A stretch of 64,000 bases of DNA from Tardiphaga sp. vice304 (GTDB lineage Bacteria > Pseudomonadota > Alphaproteobacteria > Rhizobiales > Xanthobacteraceae): contig NZ_CP041402.1 of assembly GCF_007018905.1 (NCBI RefSeq), forward strand, positions 3,460,001-3,524,000, written 5' to 3'. Below the pieces are notes generated by a model. The model did no database searches. It was not told the origin of the DNA and saw only the letters and a list, made by a program, of their open reading frames with translations. Each line of letters begins with the position of its first letter. Within the stretch, counting starts at the first letter, position 1. Below are positions 54,384 through 63,328 of this stretch, piece by piece. Both the position numbers and the translations under genes were made by a program.

Positions 54384-56627
54384 TTATCGCAGTATCCCGC
54401 CGGGTCGAATTTGGGTCCGTAGCTCAGATATGATCATCGCTCGCATACTTTGTTCGGCTGATTTTGCGATCGCGGCACCCATCGCGGCATGATCTTTCGG
54501 TGATGCGCCGGCCGACCCTGCTACGGTGACGTTGATCGTCGGCGCGATTGTCGTCTGACCGCCCACGATAGGCGCTGAGCCGGCCTCAGGAGCGGCTACA
54601 ACGCCGCCGTCTGCAAACTTGGGGATACGGCCCCCGTTGATCGCTTCGAGCAGCGCACGGTGCTTTGCGGTTTCCGACGCCTTTACGACAAACTCGCCGG
54701 CCGAAAGGCGCGCTGGAATGGTGTCGCTAGTGCCGGTGCCGGGGCCGCTGATCATGCCGCCGGCAGCATGGCCGAGAACGGGACCGATAAAGTCGCCGAC
54801 AAGTCCGCCGGTGGAGAAGCCGAAGCCGCCGCCAAGCGAGCGCATGATTGGCCCGACGATCAGCGCCTTGATCATCGCCTCCTCCAGCGCGCGGAGGATC
54901 ACCTTCCCCATGTCGGCGAAGCCAGCGCTGACGGACTTTGTGCCGTCGAGGATGTCGGTCAGCCCGGCCGTCATGGTGGACGACATAGTGCCGGCGATGC
55001 CTTTCATGGCTTCGTTCGCACGCATGGCTGCCGCCTCGACGCTGCCGAGCGCCGCGGCAACGTTCGGGTAGATGTCGCGGAGTTGATGGGCGATCGCCAC
55101 GTCAGACGGATCGAGCATGGCGGTCTGTCCGTCGAACTTGATGCTGCTCGCGACCTTCGCCTTAGACATCGCCTGAGCGGCATTCGAATAAGCCGCCGCC
55201 ACCTCGTCAATCTTTTGGCGCTGTTCGTCGGTGACAAGGTTCTCGCCCTTGCCGGCAGCGGCGTTCGCCTGCTTGGCGATCGTTTCGAGCTGAGCCGTGA
55301 CCTTTGCACGTTCCCGCGCTTCCGTGCCGAGATCGATCGCGGCGGCTTCGGCCTGGAGGGCTGCCGTCCGCTTCGCGATGCCGTCTGTCGCGGTTTCGAG
55401 CTTGTCCGGCCCGGTGTCACCGGTAGGCTTCAACGTCGGTGCGGCGCCGGTGCCGCGTGACGCCTTCGGCAGTTCGGGGAATGTGTTGGGCTGCCGCTCA
55501 GCGCTTTCGATCTCGCCTTGCAGCCGGTCGCGGCGCTGCCTAAGCCGTTCCTGCGGGGAGATCATGCCGAGCGCGCCGGTCACGGCTTCCGGCACCTGCG
55601 GAACGCCCCATATGCCAGTGCCATTCTTGATCGCAGTGTTGACCGCCGCGAGTTCATCTTTCTTACGTGCCGTCTCGCTGGTGATGCCGAGCCTATTCGT
55701 GACCTCGACAGCCTTGCCGATCAAGTCGACAATGTCCGACCAGTAGCCCTTGATCGTCAGGATGGTGCCGGCCAAATCTTCGAAGGTCGGCTTAAGCGAG
55801 CGGGTTAGCCGGCCTTCGGCGAGCTGGAGCTGCTCGTCTACGGCCTTGGCTCGAACGACCAGATCGTTCGAGAAGATGAAGTCCGATGCAGCGGCAGCGG
55901 CGTTCATACTGGAAAGCATACTTTCCGCCGATGTCTTGCCCTGCCGGATGCGGTCGACAAACTGCGAACCGAACATTTTCTCGCCAAGGTCGAGCGCCGC
56001 CGCCTTTTGACCGATGCTTTCCAGTTGGACCATCGCGGCGAGAACCGCGAGGATCTTCTTTTCCTGCGTATCGGCATCGCGGAACATGACAAGGCCGTCG
56101 AGCTGAACCCCAGCGGCTTTCGCGACAGTCGCGTTATAGACCCTCAGCGCTTTCTCGACGCCGTTGATCTCTTCCTTCCCGGTCTCCCATTTCGCCACGT
56201 CGACCGGCGACTTTTCTTTCGTTGCGTTGAAAGCATTCGACAGCGCGCCTTCAAGGTCGCCGACCTCTAATTTGAGCTTTTGCGATTCCGTCATCCAAGA
56301 CTGGAAAAACGCCGGTGACAGGCCAAGATTTTGCGACTTGTCCGCGATAGCGACCATCTCCTTAAGCTGTTCGCGCGTGGCGCCGATCGCATCGGACATC
56401 AGCTTGAAGCTGCCGACCACAAGCGCAATCCTGCCAACCATGCCGAGCGCCATAGTCGACGCGGATGCCAGCAAGCCGGCTTTGAGGTCGTCGTTCATGT
56501 CGAGGAACCGCTTTGCCATTTGGCGGGCGACCGTGCCGACGTGGTTTGATGCTTCCGACATTTTGGACTTGAAGGCTTCAATGTCCGGCGAGCCGAGCGC
56601 GATATCGAGCGAAGGACGCTTAGCCAT
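54384..56627 (-). CDS. Phage tail tape measure protein (747 aa)
   Basis: Determines tail length. Long helical protein with coiled-coil stretches, a membrane-like hydrophobic segment near residues 50-80 (GLLASASTMALGMVGRIALV), and the C-terminal signature of siphovirus tape measures: glycine-rich GFSTGGLVGDFIGP, HAAGGMISGPGTGTSDTIPA, RLSAGEFVVKASETAKHRALL and IPKFADGG. At about 750 aa it implies a moderately short tail. The start codon overlaps the previous stop (TAATG). It is the last structural gene in this direction; no tail-tip genes follow. Confidence 0.88.
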   Translation of the reverse strand: MAKRPSLDIALGSPDIEAFKSKMSEASNHVGTVARQMAKRFLDMNDDLKAGLLASASTMALGMVGRIALVVGSFKLMSDAIGATREQLKEMVAIADKSQNLGLSPAFFQSWMTESQKLKLEVGDLEGALSNAFNATKEKSPVDVAKWETGKEEINGVEKALRVYNATVAKAAGVQLDGLVMFRDADTQEKKILAVLAAMVQLESIGQKAAALDLGEKMFGSQFVDRIRQGKTSAESMLSSMNAAAAASDFIFSNDLVVRAKAVDEQLQLAEGRLTRSLKPTFEDLAGTILTIKGYWSDIVDLIGKAVEVTNRLGITSETARKKDELAAVNTAIKNGTGIWGVPQVPEAVTGALGMISPQERLRQRRDRLQGEIESAERQPNTFPELPKASRGTGAAPTLKPTGDTGPDKLETATDGIAKRTAALQAEAAAIDLGTEARERAKVTAQLETIAKQANAAAGKGENLVTDEQRQKIDEVAAAYSNAAQAMSKAKVASSIKFDGQTAMLDPSDVAIAHQLRDIYPNVAAALGSVEAAAMRANEAMKGIAGTMSSTMTAGLTDILDGTKSVSAGFADMGKVILRALEEAMIKALIVGPIMRSLGGGFGFSTGGLVGDFIGPVLGHAAGGMISGPGTGTSDTIPARLSAGEFVVKASETAKHRALLEAINGGRIPKFADGGVVAAPEAGSAPIVGGQTTIAPTINVTVAGSAGASPKDHAAMGAAIAKSAEQSMRAMIISELRTQIRPGGILR

Positions 56628-56980
56628 TACGCGGCCTCCCCTAGACTTGCGGCATCGGTGAACAGCGTCGCCAGCACCGAAAATGCGGTCGCGCTGTTAT
56701 CCAATACCGGCCGGGTGCGGACGAACTTATCGACCAGCGCTTCGGCCTCGTTGGAAGAGAGGCCAGAGCCGATCAAGCCGAGCAAGATGACGCGCTCCAC
56801 GTCTGCCGAACTGAAGATGCCCTGCTCGAAGCGCTTGAAGCACGCCGCCGGTGTGCTGCCGTAGTCTCCAGCCAAGCCCCGCAGATTTAGCGAGTTCCGC
56901 ACCCAAGGGTGATTGAGGGAAAAGGCGTGCTCGCCGCCGGCCCAGATCATAGGCTTAGGCGTGGTGTTGGTGTCAGTCAT
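56627..56980 (-). CDS. Tail assembly chaperone, gene-transfer-agent family (Phage_TAC_11-like, 117 aa)
   Basis: Small chaperone that coats the tape measure during tail assembly, as judged by position directly before it. The family core VERVILLGLIGSGLSSNEAEALVDKFVRTRPV resembles gene-transfer-agent family chaperones. A second protein of this family ends at 63824. Start overlaps the gp10 stop by eight bases. No programmed frameshift site was identified. Confidence 0.75.
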   Translation of the reverse strand: MTDTNTTPKPMIWAGGEHAFSLNHPWVRNSLNLRGLAGDYGSTPAACFKRFEQGIFSSADVERVILLGLIGSGLSSNEAEALVDKFVRTRPVLDNSATAFSVLATLFTDAASLGEAA

Positions 56981-57374
56981 CTAGGGCTTTCTGGGTTGCT
57001 TCCGCGATCGCGGTGTCTATTTCTGATTTCATTGCTCTGTAAGTCGAATAGAAAAAAGGTCGCGCGGCTTGCCGGCTGTTTCCGAACTCGAAGCCGAGCG
57101 CATAGTCATAGGGCTCGCCGCTGCCGGTCCGAACTTCGGTTTCGGTCAGATCGCCGCCTGCGATGACATGCACGTCGAGCGGATCTTCTCCCGTTTCGAC
57201 GCGGCAGCTCTGTTCAAGATGTCCGGTTTCGGCGGGCGTCGCTTCCTGCCCCTGCAATGCGGCGCGCTGAGCATCCGACAACCGTTTCGCTTGCTGTTGC
57301 AGCACGTCGGCAACTTCGCTCAGCACCTTGTCGGGAATGCTTGCGAGATAGGTCTGGAGTTCGTCAGCGGTCAT
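56973..57374 (-). CDS. HK97 gp10-family head-tail or tail completion protein (133 aa)
   Basis: Phage morphogenesis protein of the HK97 gp10 family. N-terminal helix (LQTYLASIPDKVLSEVADVLQQQAKRL) and a C-terminal beta/alpha core with GEPYDYALGFEFGNSRQAARPFFYSTYRAM, the conserved FxxGxxxxxPxPF pattern. Follows the terminase large subunit with a four-base overlap, which is unusual: normally it sits among the connector genes. Confidence 0.82.
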   Translation of the reverse strand: MTADELQTYLASIPDKVLSEVADVLQQQAKRLSDAQRAALQGQEATPAETGHLEQSCRVETGEDPLDVHVIAGGDLTETEVRTGSGEPYDYALGFEFGNSRQAARPFFYSTYRAMKSEIDTAIAEATQKALDD

Positions 57375-58981
57375 GGCAGCACCATGTCTTCCGGCGTGAC
57401 GTTCGGATCATTCAAAAACGAGAGATTGCTGTTGCCGGCAGCGGCGCGGCTAACGGCCATCCATGTCGCCGACGCACCATCAACGCGATCGGTCGATTTG
57501 CCCTTGTGAATGGTGCGGTTCTCGTTGCTGTCGGTATAGATGACGACGTTCGAAAAATTCCAGCGCAGCACCTTGTGACCGCCATGGTGGAACTTGCGGC
57601 CGATGATGGCGCGCTCAAGCTCGCTCAAGGCCGGCGACTGAGTTTTCCAGCCCTGCTGTAGGATAACAACCGGCAGGCCGCGTTCGGTTAGGATGGCGAT
57701 GATGGCCTGCGCATATGTGACGTCGATGCCGATTTCACGAACCTCATAGCGTTCGCACAGCGCAATGATGGCGTCGGCGACCATGACGTAATCGATGACA
57801 TTGCCGGGCGTCGGCGTGATCAGCTTTTCTTTGCCCCACTCGACATAGTTGACGCCGTCGCGCTCAGAGCGAGCGAGGATATTGTCCTCCGGGCAAAAGA
57901 ACTGCGGAAGCACAACGAAACCGTCATCTTGCCTGAAACAGGCGACGACAGCCGTCAAATCGGTCGTTTTCGACACGTCAACGCCAATCCAGCACGGCTG
58001 GCCGCGCCAGACTTCTGGATCGACCGGCGCGCTGCCTTCGTCATAGATCGCCATATCGACAAACGGGCTGGTGCTGTTTTCCAACCAGATATTGAGCTTC
58101 AATTGTCGAAGGCTGTCGCGCTCGCTGGGGCTGTTCTTCGCGCGGCGAACGTGGCGCCGGAAACCTTCAATGCTGGGGTAGCCGTGCGCGCTGCCGGGGT
58201 TGACGCTACGCCAAACATTTTCGTCGGCGTAGTCACACTTCGGGTCCGCTTCGAACAAGACCGGCAGGATAGAAGGGTCGTCGATCTCGCCGCGCGCGAC
58301 CTTGCGGGCGTTCTCGACAATCTCCCATGCAATGTTTTCTTGCCCGCGACCGGCGGTCGTGGCGACGATCAGCAGCGGGTCGTCGAGTTTGTCGAGGCCC
58401 GTTGTCAGGGCTTCCCATAGATATTTGTTCGGCCAAACATGAAGCTCATCAGCCAGGACGAATGCCGGCGTGCGACCGTGCTGTCCGCCCGCCTCCGACG
58501 CGATGACTTCCAGCGTCGCGCCGCGCGGATATACGATCTTCTTTGCCGAGTTGTGCGCGTCATAGACCTTTAGCTTAGACAGCACTTTGGGTTCGGCCTG
58601 TACAATGCCGAGCGCTTCTTTGAAGCCAATGCCGGCTTGCTGCCGATCGCTTGCTGCGAAGATGGCTTCGCCGTTCACCACTTTTTCAGGTCCAATGGTG
58701 TGCAGCAACGCGAGCGCGGCCGCGAAGGACGTTTTGCGATTGCCGCGAGGCAGGAGCATGACGACCGTGCTGACGATACGGGAGCCGTCGAGCTTGCGCG
58801 GGCCGTAGATGCGCCGAACGATGCGCTCCTGCCACGGGTCGAGTTGGAATGACTTGTTCGGCAGCCGGCTTTTGGGGTGTTTGAGACGGCGGAAGAACTC
58901 GACCGCGCGCTCGCCAAAGCCGAGCGGATCATCGATGGCCGAACCATCATAGAGCCAATGGGGATAAGTCGTCGTCAGCAT
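57371..58981 (-). CDS. Phage terminase large subunit (536 aa)
   Basis: DNA-packaging motor. N-terminal ATPase: Walker A variant LLPRGNRKTSFAAALALL, Walker B FVLADELHVWPN (Asp-Glu), coupling motif IVATTAGRGQE. C-terminal nuclease: acidic residues in CWIGVDVSKTTDLTAVV and IGIDVTYAQA. Length and motifs match the HK97/lambda-like terminase group. Overlaps the small subunit by 35 bases. Confidence 0.94.
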   Translation of the reverse strand: MLTTTYPHWLYDGSAIDDPLGFGERAVEFFRRLKHPKSRLPNKSFQLDPWQERIVRRIYGPRKLDGSRIVSTVVMLLPRGNRKTSFAAALALLHTIGPEKVVNGEAIFAASDRQQAGIGFKEALGIVQAEPKVLSKLKVYDAHNSAKKIVYPRGATLEVIASEAGGQHGRTPAFVLADELHVWPNKYLWEALTTGLDKLDDPLLIVATTAGRGQENIAWEIVENARKVARGEIDDPSILPVLFEADPKCDYADENVWRSVNPGSAHGYPSIEGFRRHVRRAKNSPSERDSLRQLKLNIWLENSTSPFVDMAIYDEGSAPVDPEVWRGQPCWIGVDVSKTTDLTAVVACFRQDDGFVVLPQFFCPEDNILARSERDGVNYVEWGKEKLITPTPGNVIDYVMVADAIIALCERYEVREIGIDVTYAQAIIAILTERGLPVVILQQGWKTQSPALSELERAIIGRKFHHGGHKVLRWNFSNVVIYTDSNENRTIHKGKSTDRVDGASATWMAVSRAAAGNSNLSFLNDPNVTPEDMVLP

Positions 58982-59348
58982 TGCCGTCCTCCCTAATGGA
59001 GGGGCGCGAGCGCGACACCGGCGTCAAACCCAGCTCAACGGCGAGCTGACGAATCTGGTTCCGGGCGTTCATCTGAATTGAAATGGCGGGGTGCTTTCGC
59101 AGGCCGGCCTTGGTCTCGATGACCATGCCCTCCCGGTTCACAATCTGGGTAGATTCCGCGAGCTGAGCAACGGCGTCGGCATAAGCCGCGAGCGTGCCAA
59201 GGTCAGCGTCGGTAAGGTGCCGGCGCTCAACCAGAATGGTCGCAACTTTCTTCCATTCGGCTTTACCAAGCCGGGACAGCCAAGCCGGAGCCGAAGGGGT
59301 CCTGTAGATGGTTCCCGCAACAACGATAGCGGGCTTCACGCCCCTCAT
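58947..59348 (-). CDS. P27-family phage terminase small subunit (133 aa)
   Basis: DNA-recognition subunit of the packaging terminase. P27-family pattern: APAWLSRLGKAEWKKVATILVERRHLTDADLGTLAAYADA ( in parts), NREGMVIETKAGLRKHPAI, and IRQLAVELGLTPVSRSR. Start overlaps the head-closure stop by four bases; the large subunit follows. Confidence 0.88.
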   Translation of the reverse strand: MRGVKPAIVVAGTIYRTPSAPAWLSRLGKAEWKKVATILVERRHLTDADLGTLAAYADAVAQLAESTQIVNREGMVIETKAGLRKHPAISIQMNARNQIRQLAVELGLTPVSRSRPSIREDGNADDDLSPLAL

Positions 59349-59662
59349 GGGCCGGCTCGCTCGACGCGGATATCGAGGCCACGGGCGCGGCCTAGCTCGC
59401 GCAAGTCTTTAATATTGTACGCGTCGCCGTAGTAAATCACTCGGTCAGCGAGGCATAGATCCTCCATAAATCGAAGACGGAAAACGATTGAGGTCTCAGA
59501 CGACGCGCCGCGTCCACGCATAAACTCTTCCGTCGAGGCTGTGACGATGCCGGCGCGGACAGTCGCCAGCGGCGCCCATGTCTCAACGGGCGCACGGTTC
59601 GCGTCCAGAGCGGTGCCGGCGCGTTCAATCGTGATGGTCTCAGTTAGGTCGCCCGCCCTCAT
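59345..59662 (-). CDS. Phage head closure protein (SPP1 gp16-like, 105 aa)
   Basis: Head-tail joining protein that seals the connector. Recognisable by MRAGDLTETITIERAGTA, APLATVRAGIVTAS and the C-terminal YYGDAYNIKDLRELGRARGL. TAATG overlap with the preceding DUF3168 gene. Confidence 0.87.
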   Translation of the reverse strand: MRAGDLTETITIERAGTALDANRAPVETWAPLATVRAGIVTASTEEFMRGRGASSETSIVFRLRFMEDLCLADRVIYYGDAYNIKDLRELGRARGLDIRVERAGP

Positions 59663-60063
59663 TACGCGCGCTCCTGCACTATGGCGCGGACGGTGACGAC
59701 GCCATGAGAGTATTCGCCCTGGGGATCGCGCATGAAGTGGGTGTTCGTCACCCGGAGATCATGGCTTGTGAATCCCGCGAGAGACCACGGGCGATCCTTC
59801 AGGGCGTCGCGGCAGGCGCCGGCAATCTCTTTCGAGGTCGCGAGGCCGGCTTCCTTCACCCAGACATGCAACGTCGCATAGGCGGTTCCGTAGAAGTCGT
59901 CATAGACCGACTGCCCTTCACCGATGATGATGCAACGGTCCAGCTCAGGGCGCCCGCTGCGGTCAAAGATGCCGTCTGCTGAGACCAGTGCGGTCACGGC
60001 AGCGGACGCCGCAAGACGTGCACCAACGGCCTGTTGAATGGCCAAAGACGGCTCATAAGCCAT
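59662..60063 (-). CDS. DUF3168 tail completion protein (133 aa)
   Basis: Tail terminator or completion protein family. Start at 60063 (TAATG with the connector stop). Pattern: PSLAIQQAVGARLAASAAV, RCIIIGEGQSVYDDFYGTAYATLHVW, and the C-terminal VTNTHFMRDPQGEYSHGVVTV (seen in pieces) typical of DUF3168. An ATG four codons earlier is possible. Confidence 0.85.
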   Translation of the reverse strand: MAYEPSLAIQQAVGARLAASAAVTALVSADGIFDRSGRPELDRCIIIGEGQSVYDDFYGTAYATLHVWVKEAGLATSKEIAGACRDALKDRPWSLAGFTSHDLRVTNTHFMRDPQGEYSHGVVTVRAIVQERA

Positions 60064-60347
60064 TAAAATGCCCATTCCCGGTATGGATTAAGCAGGTCGA
60101 GGAAACCGAACGGCAACGCCTGAGCCGTCACGCCGACAAGCGTAGCCTCACGGTTCTCGAACAAATGGGCCGCGAGCTGCCGGGTTGCTTCGTCAAACGG
60201 TGCCGGCGTGTCGGGCGCGTCCACTGGCACGCCGGTGTAACGCGCGATCCATTCCGAGGCTGCCGTGAGCTTGCTTTCGAGCAAGTCGTCATCGTCGTCA
60301 GAGGCGATATTGAGATGGGCCTTGAGGTCGGCGAGCGAGATCGTCAT
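60063..60347 (-). CDS. Phage gp6-like head-tail connector protein (94 aa)
   Basis: Head-tail adaptor of the HK97 gp6 family. Visible signature: MTISLADLKAHLNIASDDDD, LLESKLTAASEWIARYTGVP, followed by the helix of small connectors. The ATG at 60347 puts LADLKAHLNI at the N-terminus as usual. 16 bases after the preceding HTH gene. Confidence 0.86.
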   Translation of the reverse strand: MTISLADLKAHLNIASDDDDDLLESKLTAASEWIARYTGVPVDAPDTPAPFDEATRQLAAHLFENREATLVGVTAQALPFGFLDLLNPYREWAF

Positions 60348-60363
60348 TTCAGAAAAACTCCAA

Positions 60364-60750
60364 TTAGGTCCGCTCTTGCGTCGAGGAGAGGGACCGGTCC
60401 GAGGCATCGGCCGGCAGGTTGCCGACCACCCCCCGCCCCATCGAACGCTGCATTATTATTGCGAAGTCGCGGCTAAATTGTCGAAGAAGACGAGTTAGCT
60501 CGCGTTGCTCCGCGAGGCTGTTACGCTTCATGGTTGCGATCATTGAGCCTGGCGAAATCACCTGACCGCGCTTCGCCTTCACACGTCCAAGTTCTCTACG
60601 GGGACGAACTGGAGCCGACAGGGCGCGCTCGATAGTCCAACCGTTGAAGAGACGACGATGTAGCGTATCCGGGTTCATGCCGAGCCGCCGGGCCCAACCT
60701 GCGATCGTATCGGTGTGGCCTTTGTGTTTGAGAAGGCGAATAGCTGCCAT
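60364..60750 (-). CDS. Small phage protein with an HTH-like N-terminus (128 aa)
   Basis: N-terminal segment TIAGWARRLGMNPDTLHRRL then GWTIERALSAP is the short helix-turn-helix pattern seen in many phage and HNH-associated proteins. The rest is basic (RRELGRVKAKRGQV) with a C-terminal helix. It may be a DNA-binding accessory to the adjacent HNH endonuclease. Function not established. Confidence 0.6.
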   Translation of the reverse strand: MAAIRLLKHKGHTDTIAGWARRLGMNPDTLHRRLFNGWTIERALSAPVRPRRELGRVKAKRGQVISPGSMIATMKRNSLAEQRELTRLLRQFSRDFAIIMQRSMGRGVVGNLPADASDRSLSSTQERT

Positions 60751-60759
60751 TTCATAATC

Positions 60760-61110
60760 CTAATGGTTGGAGTTTTGACGTTCGAGAGATTGCTTGCGGC
60801 TATTGTGGCAAGGCGATGCTGCCATCGGCTGCCAATTGGAGCGCGACCAGAACAGCTTCATGTCGCCGCGATGGGGAATAATGTGGTCGACCATGTTCGC
60901 GAGGCGACCACAGCCGCACGAGCAATGAGCGTTCTCAGGCCGTGCGAGGTATGCTTTGCTTTCGCGCTGCCACTTGCCGTCGTAGCCGCGTGCTGCTGCT
61001 GATGGCCTCCGCTTGTCAGCCTCAGCCTTGGCGCGTTGGCGACAGATGCACACGGCATTGCCGGCGATGCGGTTGCCACAGCTACAGATGCGAGGCGCAC
61101 GAATGGGCAT
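60760..61110 (-). CDS. HNH endonuclease (116 aa)
   Basis: Small HNH nuclease, often aiding phage DNA packaging or homing. Zinc-ribbon cysteines (ICSCGNRIAG, CICRQR; CSCGCGRL) and the HNH core VDHIIPHRGD, SNWQPMAASPCHNSRKQ with Asp-His, Asn and His residues in place. Start overlaps the chaperone stop by one base (TGATG). Here it lies away from the terminase genes, with connector genes in between. Confidence 0.85.
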   Translation of the reverse strand: MPIRAPRICSCGNRIAGNAVCICRQRAKAEADKRRPSAAARGYDGKWQRESKAYLARPENAHCSCGCGRLANMVDHIIPHRGDMKLFWSRSNWQPMAASPCHNSRKQSLERQNSNH

Positions 61111-61712
61111 CAGCCTCGCACCTCAGCCATAGTCGTGTTTGTCAGGTCGCCAAGAGCATTGAGTTCGGCGCGGACAGCGCCGCTTACTTCACCCTTTGTC
61201 GCGTCGAGCGTCTTGTCGCCGCCTTCCTGCTTGCCGCCGAAAACAGCAGCGAGCATTTCGGTGCGCCCTTGATAGGCTTCGAGGATTTCGGCCGGTGTGG
61301 CGTTCCATGCCTCGTCAGGTGACCAGCCGAGCCAGCCGGTGGCAATGCGGAACAGCCGGGTGTGATATTCCTTGAATGAGATCGGCGAGCCCTTGCTGGC
61401 CTCTACAGCGGCTTCAGCGTCACCCGTCAGGCTGACGATGAAATCGCACATCGGCCCGACCAGTAAATCGAGGCTGACGGCCAGAGGGGTGTCGCCCGCG
61501 TTGTCGAGGTAGTCGGTCAGTGCTGAGCGCTGGCCGGTCCCTTCTTTGATCACGTCGCCGTAGGCCGACAGGCGGCCGGTGAAGAGCGCACGGATCAGCT
61601 TGTCGAAGCCGTCGTACTTTTGCTCCAAGCGGAAGGCAGCCCGCAACGTCGGACGCAGAAATAGGGTTTCCCTGCCTACGGTTATTTCTACGTCGTTTGT
61701 TGCGAGCTGCAT
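61110..61712 (-). CDS. Putative tail assembly chaperone (Phage_TAC-like, 200 aa)
   Basis: The N-terminal part (VGRETLFLRPTLRAAFRLEQ) resembles gene-transfer-agent-type tail proteins; the C-terminal half, FRIATGWLGWSPDEAWNATPAEILEAY, has the W...W.ATPaEi pattern of Phage_TAC_6. It could thus be a fused two-part chaperone. It sits between the decoration-like gene and the HNH gene, far from the tape measure, which is unusual. Assignment is tentative. Confidence 0.6.
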   Translation of the reverse strand: MQLATNDVEITVGRETLFLRPTLRAAFRLEQKYDGFDKLIRALFTGRLSAYGDVIKEGTGQRSALTDYLDNAGDTPLAVSLDLLVGPMCDFIVSLTGDAEAAVEASKGSPISFKEYHTRLFRIATGWLGWSPDEAWNATPAEILEAYQGRTEMLAAVFGGKQEGGDKTLDATKGEVSGAVRAELNALGDLTNTTMAEVRG

Positions 61713-61716
61713 TTGC

Positions 61717-62151
61717 TTAAACTACCGGGCGCTGGCTGGCGTGGCTGAGAACAGCCACAGCAGCGATCGGGGCGGCGCCGGTGTTGCCGGCGGGCGTCAC
61801 AGTGATGCGGGCGAAGCGCTTCACGCCGATGTAGCCAATCTTGCGAGTGGCAACGTCGGCGGCGAACGAGAAGCCAGCAGCGACTTCCGGTGCAACGCCA
61901 TCGGTCTGACTGATCAGATCGATGTCGGATACCGCCGCCGCGTCGGACTGGTCCGTCGCGTTGGCGTCTTCGATCAGAACGCCGAAGGTGGCGTCGACGT
62001 CTACCAGCGTCCCGGTCAGGATGCCGAACGTCAGGGCTTCGAAGCCCAGCCGATCAATCCAGTTGCCGACGATGGCGGTATTGTCCGCGACGGCGGCTGC
62101 CGGCGGGGAGATGGCAACGCGGAAGGCGTTGTTGTGGAGATTGTCGCGCAT
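61717..62151 (-). CDS. Phage structural protein, decoration- or tail-tube-like (144 aa)
   Basis: Beta-rich small protein directly after the capsid gene: LTFGILTGTLVDVDATFGVL, AGFSFAADVATRKIGYIGVK, RITVTPAGNTGAAPIAAVAV. I have seen this pattern in other alphaproteobacterial prophages beside the capsid, where it is annotated hypothetical. Role as a head decoration protein is likely by position only. ATG at 62151 with AGGA eight bases upstream. Confidence 0.65.
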   Translation of the reverse strand: MRDNLHNNAFRVAISPPAAAVADNTAIVGNWIDRLGFEALTFGILTGTLVDVDATFGVLIEDANATDQSDAAAVSDIDLISQTDGVAPEVAAGFSFAADVATRKIGYIGVKRFARITVTPAGNTGAAPIAAVAVLSHASQRPVV

Positions 62152-62173
62152 AGTGGTCGTCCTAACTGGTGCT

Positions 62174-63328
62174 TTAAGCGACCATTTTGAGTTTGCGGAG
62201 GGTGGCCGGGCGAATGACGCCAGCGCCGGTGCGACGGGTCGCATGGAACCGGGTGACGCCTTCGGTCGCGCGGGTGTACGGGTTGACCAGAATGGAGAGG
62301 TCCAGCCGATCGATGATGCGATAGCCGAGATTGAAATCGCCAAAAGCGATCGGCATCAGGCCGGCGCCGACATCGGGCATGTCGGGCAGTTCAACCACGG
62401 GCTTGCCGAGGATCGTTTCCGGCTGACCAGCCTGATACGATGGCTGCCAGAGGTAGTTGCCCTGACCGTCCTTCATCTTGCGGATGACCGCGACCGTGTT
62501 GCCATTCATGGCCCAGACAGCGTTGGCGCGGTAGACAGCCGGTATCGCGTACATGAGCGTGATCAGTGCATCGGCGCTCAGGTTCGTCGCGTGGCCGTTT
62601 GCGGTGAATGCGATGTCGGGATGGGTCATGAAGCCCTGCGGAGCAATGACACCATCGCCATTGACGAACGCGGTGCCTTCCTTCGCGCCGAAGTCTTCCG
62701 ACAGGGCTTCACGAAGCTCGCGTTCCGGGGCGCCGCCGCCGTCAGCAAGTAGCTGGTTGCTGATGTCCGTGAAGGTGTTGACCTCGCGGACGACGATTTC
62801 CGCCTGACCAAACAACGGTTCGGAGGCTTCCGACTCCTGGAGCTCGCCCTTCCACTTGGCGTTCGTTCCACCGGTGCGAGCCGGATAGATGACAGACGGG
62901 CTGCCGGTCGTGCGCACGCTGGCGATGCCGCGCACCGGCGAGAGCAGAACAAGGTTCTTCAGAAACTCGGTCGACATTTCCGGCGGTGCGAAGTAGCCGC
63001 CCTGCGGATCATTGCTGACGCGCAACGTCTTGAGGGTCAGTTCGTCGGCGCGGTCGCCGCGACGCATGTAGCTTTCGAACGCCATTGTTTCAAGCTTGGC
63101 GTCGTCGTTGTCGTTGTCGCCGGTGACGCCGGGACGGTTCGCCTTGGCTTCCACACCATCGATGCGGCTGACCAGCTTCGCAAATGCGGCCGGGTCGAAC
63201 GCCTTGGTTTCCATAGCCGACAGCCGGCCGTCAAGCTCGGTCTTGAAGCCAGCGAGCGCAGCGGTCACGGCGGCTACCGGGTCGGTATCGTCGTCCTTAA
63301 ACTCGAGAGCCAGAGCAGAATTTTTCAC
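62174..63328 (-). CDS. HK97-type phage major capsid protein (384 aa, GTG start)
   Basis: Main head protein. A helical scaffold-like N-terminal delta domain (about 1-80) is followed by the HK97 fold: LKTLRVSNDPQGGYFAPPEMS, VSRIDG, VREVNTFTDISNQLLAD, FVNGDGVIAPQGFMTHP and the C-terminal AFGDFNLGYRIIDRLDLSIL. GTG start overlaps the protease stop (GTGA). The order protease-capsid is standard. Confidence 0.93.
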   Translation of the reverse strand: MKNSALALEFKDDDTDPVAAVTAALAGFKTELDGRLSAMETKAFDPAAFAKLVSRIDGVEAKANRPGVTGDNDNDDAKLETMAFESYMRRGDRADELTLKTLRVSNDPQGGYFAPPEMSTEFLKNLVLLSPVRGIASVRTTGSPSVIYPARTGGTNAKWKGELQESEASEPLFGQAEIVVREVNTFTDISNQLLADGGGAPERELREALSEDFGAKEGTAFVNGDGVIAPQGFMTHPDIAFTANGHATNLSADALITLMYAIPAVYRANAVWAMNGNTVAVIRKMKDGQGNYLWQPSYQAGQPETILGKPVVELPDMPDVGAGLMPIAFGDFNLGYRIIDRLDLSILVNPYTRATEGVTRFHATRRTGAGVIRPATLRKLKMVA

